Source: JBCBKP01 sp038521625 (GTDB taxonomy: Bacteria; Planctomycetota; Phycisphaerae; Phycisphaerales; UBA1924). From it: 64,000 bases of DNA. The stretch lies in the NCBI GenBank assembly GCA_038521625.1, contig JBCBKP010000004.1, forward strand, positions 62,001 to 126,000, given 5' to 3'. Positions 16,193-22,504 of the stretch are shown here, in pieces. The notes beneath the pieces are model-generated. The model saw only the letters and a list, made by a program, of their open reading frames with translations. It made no database searches and had not been told where the DNA came from. Positions within the stretch are counted from its first letter, which is position 1. Each line of letters opens with the position of its first letter. The translations under genes were made by a program, and so were the position numbers.

Positions 16193-16945
16193 TCAACGGG
16201 CCTCGTCGGCCGCCCGCAGCTCTGTCTGGCGGTGGTAGATCTCGGCGATGGCCTCGTCGAACATCGCATCGTCCGCCTTCTCCGCTGTCTTGGGATTGAT
16301 CTGGAGCCCGTTTCGTTCCGCCTCTTCTCGCTCCTCGGACGTGAAGCTGTACGTCTGGATCACCTCGGCGATCCGGGAGCGGAGCTGTTCGCGGACCTTG
16401 GTCAGACGGCGGCTCACCGTCGGCTCGGAGACGCCCAGGGAGGCGGCGACCTCCTTGCCGCTGACCCCGTCGAGCACGCGCATCCGGTAGATCGAGAACT
16501 CCATGAACTCGCAGTCCCGCTCGACCATGCGGATGGCGGCCTCGACCTTGGCCCCGAAGACCGCCGCCTCGTAGGCGGCGTCGGCCGAGGCGACGGCCGA
16601 GGAGGTCATCCAGCTCTCGTCGAGCTCGGCGTTGGCCTTGCCGCCGCCGCGTTTGAGGGCCATCCGGCGGTCGATCTCGTCGCCGAGGACGTGCTTGGCG
16701 ATGGCGAGCAGCCAGGTGCTGAACCGGGCGCCCTTGGTCGGGTCGTAGCGGTCGATCGAGTTCGAGAGGGCGGCCAGCGTCTCCTGAGAGAGGTCCCGGA
16801 CGGTCTCGGCGCCGATCCGCCCGCGCCCCCACTTGGTGAGCTGGGCCCGCAGCACCGGGCCGAACGTCTCCCAGAGCTCGAACCAGGCCGCCTCGTCGTT
16901 GGCGCGCAGGCGCGCGATGAACCCGCTGGTGACAGAACTCAGCAT
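16193..16945 (-). CDS. ECF-like sigma-70 factor with C-terminal extension
   Basis: This is a 250-residue sigma factor. Region 2 runs from about residue 10 to 90 and includes LSQETLAALSNSIDRYDPTKGARFSTWLLAIAKHVLGDEIDRR, shown here across several motifs of the -10-recognition and core-binding segment. Region 4 (about 130-185) has the helix-turn-helix GKEVAASLGVSEPTVSRRLTKV. About 55 residues follow region 4, a charged extension absent from minimal ECF factors. No anti-sigma gene is adjacent; the next gene is a membrane kinase, so control by phosphorylation is a fair hypothesis. The start codon at 16945 has only a distant AAAGGGA. Confidence 0.9.
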   Translation of the reverse strand: MLSSVTSGFIARLRANDEAAWFELWETFGPVLRAQLTKWGRGRIGAETVRDLSQETLAALSNSIDRYDPTKGARFSTWLLAIAKHVLGDEIDRRMALKRGGGKANAELDESWMTSSAVASADAAYEAAVFGAKVEAAIRMVERDCEFMEFSIYRMRVLDGVSGKEVAASLGVSEPTVSRRLTKVREQLRSRIAEVIQTYSFTSEEREEAERNGLQINPKTAEKADDAMFDEAIAEIYHRQTELRAADEAR

Positions 16946-17351
16946 CGGTCTCGGTATCCCTTTCCGCCGGGGTCCGTGCCCGCCCGGCTCGCCGGGCGGG
17001 TCCGATCACGCGTCGAGCGCGTCGCCCCCAACTGCGCGGGATAGCGACAAAAGAGGATACACCTCACGCCAATCCGCGCGGCGATGCTCGCCCGCCGAGC
17101 CCGGGGTCGGCGCCCGAGAACCAGGGATTCGGCCCCATCCGGGCCGGCTGTGAAATCGAGCTGGGCCGGTTCCCACCAACGGATCGTCCGGCAATGAGTC
17201 AGCCGGGCGGCCCGCCTCGATCGGGCCGGGTGAGCCCCGAGGGGCGCCGGCAGAGGCCGGGTTCGAGATGGGATTGAGCCGCTCCCCGCCCGGGCGGCCG
17301 AGCAAAGCGCGTTCGGCGGCCCCGCGAGTGGGCACGGAAGGAGTTACGACA
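16946..17351. other. Divergent intergenic region, sigma factor / coiled-coil gene
   Basis: The 406 bases between the two divergent starts contain no plausible gene. They hold a strong hairpin (16979-17000) within the sigma leader, a relatively AT-rich patch near 17041-17062 that may contain a minus-strand promoter, and GC-rich sequence up to the AAGGAG site of the rightward gene. I could not pick a definite promoter. Confidence 0.5.
16979..17000 (-). promoter_or_regulatory. Leader hairpin upstream of sigma factor
   Basis: A perfect 9-bp stem (16979-16987 with 16992-17000) closes a 4-base loop 33 bases upstream of the sigma factor start. There is no U-tract in either direction, so an RNA leader structure or protein site is more likely than a terminator. 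Confidence 0.45.
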
Positions 17352-18260
17352 ATGGCTGGTTTCGTCAAGGGCATCGTGCGATTCGGAGTGGTGGGCGTGA
17401 TCGTCGGCGGCGGCGCGGCGTTCCTCGCCGAGACCGTCCGTCCTGGCAGCGTCGGGGCCATCCTCCACAAGGCCGGGCATGTCGCCGGCAACGTGATCGA
17501 CCAGAACATCGACGACCCGATCGCGCTGCGGGCGCAGCTGCGGTCGCTTGAGGCGAGCTACCCGCAGAAGATCGCGGAGGTCCGCGACGACCTCACCGAG
17601 GCCGACGATCAGATCGCGATGCTCGAGCGCGAGATGACCGTGAGCGAGAAGGTCGTCGCGCTGACCGACCAGGACCTCTCGGTCCTCGATCAGAACATCG
17701 AGACGGCCCGCTCGGCCGAGGCCCGCGGCGGCGTGCGTTTCGCCAAGGTCAGCTTCAACGACACGGCGATGACGCTCGACACGGCCTACGCCAAGCGTCA
17801 GGAGATCCAGGCGGTCCGCGGCGTGCACGCCCAGAACGCGGCGCAGTACTCGACCGAGCTCGGCTACCTGCAGACGCAGCGCGGGCAGTTGTCCGACCTG
17901 CTCGCCCGCCTCGAGCGTGAGCAGACCGAGTTCCAGGTGCAGCTCAAGCAGCTGGACGCCCAGATCGACGCGATCGCCCGCAACGACCGGATGATCTCGA
18001 CGCTGAAGGACCGCCAGCGGACGATCGACGAGCACTCGCGGTACCGGGCCGACAGCCTGGATCAGATCCAGGATCGTCTGGCGAAGATCCGCCAGGAGCA
18101 GCAGGGCGCTCTGGCCGCGATCCAGAGCGTCGACACCCGCACCGACTACGTCGATGAGGCCGAGTACCTGATCGACCGCGAGGCGGAGCTCGAGGTCGCC
18201 CCGACACGGGCGCTCCCGACGAGCACTGAGGAGGCGGACCACACGATCGCGCACAACTGA
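17352..18260 (+). CDS. Membrane-anchored coiled-coil protein
   Basis: This is a 302-residue protein of unknown function. One hydrophobic helix near the N-terminus (IVRFGVVGVIVGGGAAFLAE) is followed by almost continuous heptad-rich coiled coil from about residue 55 to 265, including LEREMTVSEKVVALTDQDL and LKQLDAQIDAIARND. The C-terminus is acidic. The start at 17352 has an AAGGAG site eight bases upstream and yields the membrane helix at once; an in-frame start at 17268 would add an Arg/Pro-rich leader. A strong rho-independent terminator follows, so it is probably monocistronic. Its place upstream of mreB hints at an envelope role, but that is inference only. Confidence 0.8.
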   Translation: MAGFVKGIVRFGVVGVIVGGGAAFLAETVRPGSVGAILHKAGHVAGNVIDQNIDDPIALRAQLRSLEASYPQKIAEVRDDLTEADDQIAMLEREMTVSEKVVALTDQDLSVLDQNIETARSAEARGGVRFAKVSFNDTAMTLDTAYAKRQEIQAVRGVHAQNAAQYSTELGYLQTQRGQLSDLLARLEREQTEFQVQLKQLDAQIDAIARNDRMISTLKDRQRTIDEHSRYRADSLDQIQDRLAKIRQEQQGALAAIQSVDTRTDYVDEAEYLIDREAELEVAPTRALPTSTEEADHTIAHN

Positions 18261-18318
18261 GCGCGACCCGGAGCAAGCCTCCTCACCGGCCGCATGTGAC
18301 AATCCAGCGAACGCTCAC

Positions 18319-18365
18319 CGGGCCCGACGCGAATCCACCCTCGCGTCGGGCCCGCGGCCATTTTG
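18319..18365 (+). terminator. Rho-independent terminator after coiled-coil gene
   Basis: A perfect 14-bp stem (18319-18332 with 18341-18354) and 8-base loop is followed by CGGCCATTTTGG. The stem is long and GC-rich and the T-run is short and slightly displaced. It lies 59 bases after the stop of the coiled-coil gene. Confidence 0.75.
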
Positions 18366-18607
18366 GTTGGTATTCGGTGCCCCGAACGGGGATATCGGGC
18401 CTGGGGTGTCGACCGCCCCGCTCCGGGGTGTTGGGGTTGGTGGCGTCGGCGCTTCGGAACCGATAACTTCAGCTGTTCAGCGTCGCATCGGTTGTCGTTC
18501 GGGGCCCCCACTCCGGTCGATACGCGGACGCAGGACCGCCTCGACGCACCCGGTCGGGGGATGCGTGCGGCATAGAGCATGCGCAGGACAGGCGCGACAC
18601 AGGGGGG

Positions 18608-18628
18608 GCCTGGGCAAGAGGCCCAGGC
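18608..18628 (+). promoter_or_regulatory. Stem-loop in mreB leader
   Basis: An 8-bp perfect stem (18608-18615 with 18621-18628) around a 5-base loop lies 42 bases before the mreB start codon. It may shape translation or mRNA stability. Confidence 0.35.
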
Positions 18629-18670
18629 GAGCAGCAGGACGCCGCGACCCGGCCAGGAGACGCCCGGACC

Positions 18671-19726
18671 GTGATCTGGGATCGATTTACCCATTTCTTC
18701 AGCGTCGACATGGGCATCGACCTCGGGACGTGCAACACCCTCGTTGCCGTCCGCGGGCAGGGCATCGTTCTGAACGAGCCGAGCGTGGTCGCCGTCAAGA
18801 AGGGCACCAACCAGGTCATCCGCGTCTCCGGCGGCCTCGCGGTCGGCTGGGTCGCCAAGGAGATGCTCGGCAAGACGCCAGGCGGGATCACCGCGGTCCG
18901 CCCGCTGAAGGACGGCGTGATCAGCGACTTCGAGATCACCGAGGCGATGCTGAATTACTTCATCACCAAGGTGACCGGGCGGATGCGCTGGGTCGGCCCG
19001 CGGGTGGTGATCTCGGTCCCCAGCGGCATCACCGCGGTCGAGAAGCGCGCGGTCGTCGATTCGGCGCTGCGGGCCGGCGCGAGCCGGATCTACCTGCTCG
19101 AGGAGCCCATGGCCGCCGCGATCGGCGCGGGCCTGCCGTTCACCGAGCCGACCGCGAGCATGATCGTTGACATTGGCGGCGGCACGACCGAGGTCGCGAT
19201 CCTGTCTCTGGCGGACATCGCCACGTGCGAGTCGGTCCGCGTCGCGGGCGACGACATGGACGAGGCGATCATCAGCCACATGAAGCGGACCTACAACCTG
19301 ATGATCGGCGAGCAGACCGCCGAGCGGATCAAGATCGAGATCGGCTCGGCCTCGCCCGGCGGCGAGGAGACGTCGATGGACGTCCGGGGCCGCGACATGA
19401 TCTCGGGCCTGCCGCGGAAGACGGTGATCACCAGCGGCGAGATCCGCGAGGCGCTGCAGGAGCCGATCAGCGCGATCCTCGAGACCGTCACCAGGACGCT
19501 CGAGCGGGCCGAGCCGGAGCTGGCGGCCGACCTGGTCGACAACGGCATCACGCTCGCGGGCGGCGGCGCCCTGCTCCGCGGGCTGCCCGCGGTGGTGACC
19601 AAGGCGACCGGGCTCGACGTGACGCTGGCGGACGACCCGCTGACGTGCGTGGCGCGCGGGACCGCGATGTACCTCGAGAACATCGAGGAGTGGAAGCAGG
19701 CGCTCGAGAGCGACATGGATCTCTGA
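18671..19726 (+). CDS. mreB: Rod shape-determining protein MreB
   Basis: This 351-residue bacterial actin polymerises under the inner membrane and guides the elongation machinery. Actin-fold motifs are visible: phosphate-1 GIDLGTCNTLV near the N-terminus, phosphate-2 DIGGGTTEVAI in the middle, and the adenosine motif LAGGGALLRGL near the C-terminus. Length is normal. The GTG start at 18671 follows AGGAGACG by nine bases. It heads an mreB-mreC-mreD cluster. The N-terminus carries an aromatic-rich MIWDRFTHFF segment that could bind membrane. Confidence 0.96.
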   Translation: MIWDRFTHFFSVDMGIDLGTCNTLVAVRGQGIVLNEPSVVAVKKGTNQVIRVSGGLAVGWVAKEMLGKTPGGITAVRPLKDGVISDFEITEAMLNYFITKVTGRMRWVGPRVVISVPSGITAVEKRAVVDSALRAGASRIYLLEEPMAAAIGAGLPFTEPTASMIVDIGGGTTEVAILSLADIATCESVRVAGDDMDEAIISHMKRTYNLMIGEQTAERIKIEIGSASPGGEETSMDVRGRDMISGLPRKTVITSGEIREALQEPISAILETVTRTLERAEPELAADLVDNGITLAGGGALLRGLPAVVTKATGLDVTLADDPLTCVARGTAMYLENIEEWKQALESDMDL

Positions 19727-19794
19727 GCGGGCCGGGCCCGCCTCGGCGGCTTGTCACTGGATTGTCGGGTCTCTGGACCGTGGGGGTCGCGTCG

Positions 19795-20682
19795 ATGCGT
19801 CACAACCAGAGCCAGCCGGCCGCCGTTCGATACGCCATGCCGGGCGTCGTCGCGCTCCTGGCGATCCTGGCGCTCGTCCCGGTGCAGTGGCTCGGCTGGA
19901 CGCGCCCGCTGGCGACGCTGGAGACCGTGCTGGTCGCCCCGATCAGCCAGCCGCTGCGCGAGGTCGCGGTCTGGCTGGCGCCGGCGACGCGCGACGCGCC
20001 CCCCGAAGCAATCGCCGAACTCGAGGCCCGACGCGACGAGCTGCTCGCCACGCTCCGCCGCGAGCAAGCCGAGAACCGGCGCCTGCGCGAGACCATCCGC
20101 GAGCTCCAGAGCGGGCGTGCGATCCGCTCGCCGGTGCCGGTCCGCCAGGTCCTGGCGCCGGTGATCGCGTCGCAGTCCGACCCCTCGGGCGCCTCGCTGA
20201 CGATCCGCGCGGGACTGAACGTCGGCCTGACCGACACGACGGTCGCGACCGTGCGGGGCACGCAGCTCGTCGGGCGCGTCCGCCGGCTGGGCGCGACCAC
20301 GTCGATGGTCGTCCCGATCACCAGCCGCCAGCACACCGCCGTGCAGGGCGGCGTCGTAGTGGAACCGGACGGCCGGGAGGAGGCCGTGCTCCTCGAGTGC
20401 CTGCTGCTCCCGGTCGGCGACGGGCGTCTGCGGGGCGATGTCGAGTTCGACAGCGCGACCGAGCCCGAGGTCGGGATGGAGGTCGTGCTGCGCGACGACC
20501 TCTGGCCCGAATCGGCGCAGTTCCTGATCATCGGCGACGTCGAGCGGGTCGAGCCCGACCCCGAGCAGCCGCTGCGGAAAGTCATCTTCGTGCAGCCGCG
20601 GGTCGACGACCTGCGGCGCGTGAGCGAGGTCGTGCTCCGGATCCCCGAGCTGGCGAGCGGATCGGAGGGCGGCGGATCGTGA
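19795..20682 (+). CDS. mreC: Rod shape-determining protein MreC
   Basis: This is a 295-residue bitopic protein of the elongasome. It has a transmembrane helix at about residues 15-33 (MPGVVALLAILALVPVQWL), a coiled coil at about 65-105 (LEARRDELLATLRREQAENRRL), then the beta-rich periplasmic domain with PVIASQSDPSGASLTIRAG and GTQLVGRVRRLG, typical of MreC. An in-frame GTG at 19780 is an alternative start. It follows mreB by 68 bases and its stop overlaps mreD. Confidence 0.9.
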   Translation: MRHNQSQPAAVRYAMPGVVALLAILALVPVQWLGWTRPLATLETVLVAPISQPLREVAVWLAPATRDAPPEAIAELEARRDELLATLRREQAENRRLRETIRELQSGRAIRSPVPVRQVLAPVIASQSDPSGASLTIRAGLNVGLTDTTVATVRGTQLVGRVRRLGATTSMVVPITSRQHTAVQGGVVVEPDGREEAVLLECLLLPVGDGRLRGDVEFDSATEPEVGMEVVLRDDLWPESAQFLIIGDVERVEPDPEQPLRKVIFVQPRVDDLRRVSEVVLRIPELASGSEGGGS

Positions 20683-21239
20683 ACTGGCTCGCGTTCGCCG
20701 TCGTCGCGTGGGTGTCGCTCGGGCTCGAGCTCGGCCTGGCGGAGGCGCTGCGCCTCGCCCCGGGCGACATCGGCCCGAGCTTCGTGATCCCGCTGGCAAC
20801 CTGGATCGGGCTGCGGGCGTCGCCGAAGCACGCCCTGTGGGCGGCGCTGCTTCTCGGGCTGCTGCTCGATCTCGGCTGGACGGTCGCCCTGCGCGACAGC
20901 GGCGGGCTCAGCAACATCATCGGGCCCTACTCGATCGGGCTGTTCCTGGGCGTGAATCTGGTGCTCGCCGCGCGCGGGTACGTGCTCCGCGAGCACATCG
21001 TGGCGCTGGCGGTGATGTCCCTGCTGTGCGCGGGCGCGACGCAGGTCTTCGTGACCGCGATCCTGACGCTGCGGAACGCCTACGACCCGATCGCGTGGCA
21101 GGCCGGCGACGAGCTGACGGCGCGGGGGGCCAGCGCGCTGTACACCTGCCTGCTCGCCCTGCTGCTCTGGCTGCCGTTCCGCGGCGTCGAGCCGCTGATG
21201 GCGTTCCCGCGCGGGCCGATCGCCCGCCGATACGGCTGA
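20679..21239 (+). CDS. mreD: Rod shape-determining protein MreD-like
   Basis: This is a 186-residue integral membrane protein with about five or six hydrophobic helices and almost no soluble part. MreD proteins diverge strongly in sequence, so the call rests on size, topology, the LLLGLLLDLGW segment and position directly after mreC. The GTG start at 20679 overlaps the mreC stop by four bases (GTGA), indicating translational coupling. Confidence 0.82.
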   Translation: MNWLAFAVVAWVSLGLELGLAEALRLAPGDIGPSFVIPLATWIGLRASPKHALWAALLLGLLLDLGWTVALRDSGGLSNIIGPYSIGLFLGVNLVLAARGYVLREHIVALAVMSLLCAGATQVFVTAILTLRNAYDPIAWQAGDELTARGASALYTCLLALLLWLPFRGVEPLMAFPRGPIARRYG

Positions 21240-21250
21240 CTTCACGCCGG

Positions 21251-21256
21251 TAGACT
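21251..21256 (+). promoter_or_regulatory. -10 element TAGACT of GlmU-like gene
   Basis: TAGACT is followed by six bases and the ATG at 21263. There is no ribosome-binding site. Leaderless start predicted, separate from the mre transcript. Confidence 0.62.
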
Positions 21257-21262
21257 CGTGGC

Positions 21263-22483
21263 ATGCAGACTCCGCGCCCGGCCGTGCTGTTCGATGATGG
21301 GAAGGGGCTGCTCGCGCCGATGCGCGACCTGCGCCCGATCTACGACGTCCGGACCGGCCCTCTGACCATCGCCGAGCGTCTGACGCGCGCGCTGACGCTG
21401 CACCCGGTGGCCCAGTTCGTGCCCGAGGGGCTCGCGGGCTTGGCGAGCGCGTCGATGGCGCCCGTGAACGACCTCGACCGGAGCACGGGGCCCCTGCTGC
21501 TGATCAACGGCCGCTGCGCCATGCCGATCGAGGCGGTGGCGCACCTCGGCGAGGGCTCGATCCTGGTCGAGCAGTCCAGCGGCGACGTGGTCGCGGCAAA
21601 CCTCGACGCGGCCGACGCGATGACGCTCTTCGAGCACATCTACGCCGGCGGGCCCGAGCCCGGTTTCGAGACCGCGGCCATCGAGGAAGACGTGCTGCTG
21701 ACGCGCCCGTGGGACGTCCGCCGCATCCGCGACCTCTCGATCGAGCTCGACCTCGACCTGCTCGCGGGCAACCCGGTGGCGCCGCTGCCCGAGGGGGTCG
21801 TTTCGATCGGGCTGACGACCGCCCGCGTGCACCCGACCGCGAAGCTCTACCCGACCTGCATCCTCAACACCGAGGGCGGGCCGGTGGTGATCGATCGCGA
21901 CGCGACCATCCGCCCCGGCGCGATCATCATGGGCCCGGCGTACATCGGCCCCGGCACGATGGTCTTCGAGGGCGCTCAGATCCGGCCCAAGACCGCGCTC
22001 GGCCCTGTCTGCAAGGTCTCGGGCGAGATCGCCGGCACCGTGATGCAGGGCTACAGCAACAAGGCGCACGACGGGCACCTCGGCGACTCGTGGCTCGGCG
22101 AGTGGGTGAACCTCGGCGCGGCCACAACCGTCAGCAACCTGCTGAACACCTACGGCGAGGTGACCTCGACGGCCGAGCCGGGCGGCAGCCGCGAGCAGAC
22201 GGGCGAGACGTTCTTCGGGTGCGTGCTGGGCGACCACGTCAAGACCGCGATCGGCACGCGGATCATGACCGGCGCGATCGTGCACACCGGCGCGATGTGG
22301 GCCGACCCGGCGCCGATGGTGGGCGCGATCGAGCGGTTCTGCTGGGCGACGGACCAGGCGCGGCTGAAGTACAAGCTCGAGCGGTTCCTGAACACGGCGC
22401 GGATCGTGATGGCCCGCCGCCGGATCGAGATGGGCGGGCGGTACGAGGCGCGGATCCGCGCGCTGCACTCGGGCGAGGGCTGA
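21263..22483 (+). CDS. GlmU-like putative sugar nucleotidyltransferase / acyltransferase
   Basis: This 406-residue protein resembles the alternative GlmU-like group that joins a divergent nucleotidyltransferase N-terminus to a left-handed beta-helix. The N-terminal half has FDDGKGLLAPMRDLRPIYDVRTG, a motif of that group in place of the usual LAAGxGTRM loop. From about residue 185 hexapeptide-type repeats appear (VIDRDATIRPGAIIMGPAYIG in pieces, then KTALGPVCKVSGEI), and the active-site-like region NKAHDGHLGDS follows. A role in UDP-GlcNAc supply for the wall or outer membrane is the natural reading, but substrates are not proven. Its leaderless-type promoter separates it from mreD. Confidence 0.82.
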   Translation: MQTPRPAVLFDDGKGLLAPMRDLRPIYDVRTGPLTIAERLTRALTLHPVAQFVPEGLAGLASASMAPVNDLDRSTGPLLLINGRCAMPIEAVAHLGEGSILVEQSSGDVVAANLDAADAMTLFEHIYAGGPEPGFETAAIEEDVLLTRPWDVRRIRDLSIELDLDLLAGNPVAPLPEGVVSIGLTTARVHPTAKLYPTCILNTEGGPVVIDRDATIRPGAIIMGPAYIGPGTMVFEGAQIRPKTALGPVCKVSGEIAGTVMQGYSNKAHDGHLGDSWLGEWVNLGAATTVSNLLNTYGEVTSTAEPGGSREQTGETFFGCVLGDHVKTAIGTRIMTGAIVHTGAMWADPAPMVGAIERFCWATDQARLKYKLERFLNTARIVMARRRIEMGGRYEARIRALHSGEG

Positions 22484-22491
22484 AGCCTGGA

Positions 22492-22497
22492 TAGGCT
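22492..22497 (+). promoter_or_regulatory. -10 element TAGGCT of polA
   Basis: TAGGCT is followed by seven bases and the polA ATG. No ribosome-binding site is present in the gap. Confidence 0.55.
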
Positions 22498-22504
22498 CGG
22501 CGCG

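Larger units (their letters stand above)
18261..18670 (+). other. Intergenic leader region of mreB
   Basis: These 410 bases have no convincing gene. They contain the terminator of the coiled-coil gene, a possible -10 TAACTT at 18464-18469 and a second hairpin close to mreB. The mreB transcript probably has a long structured leader. Confidence 0.5.
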
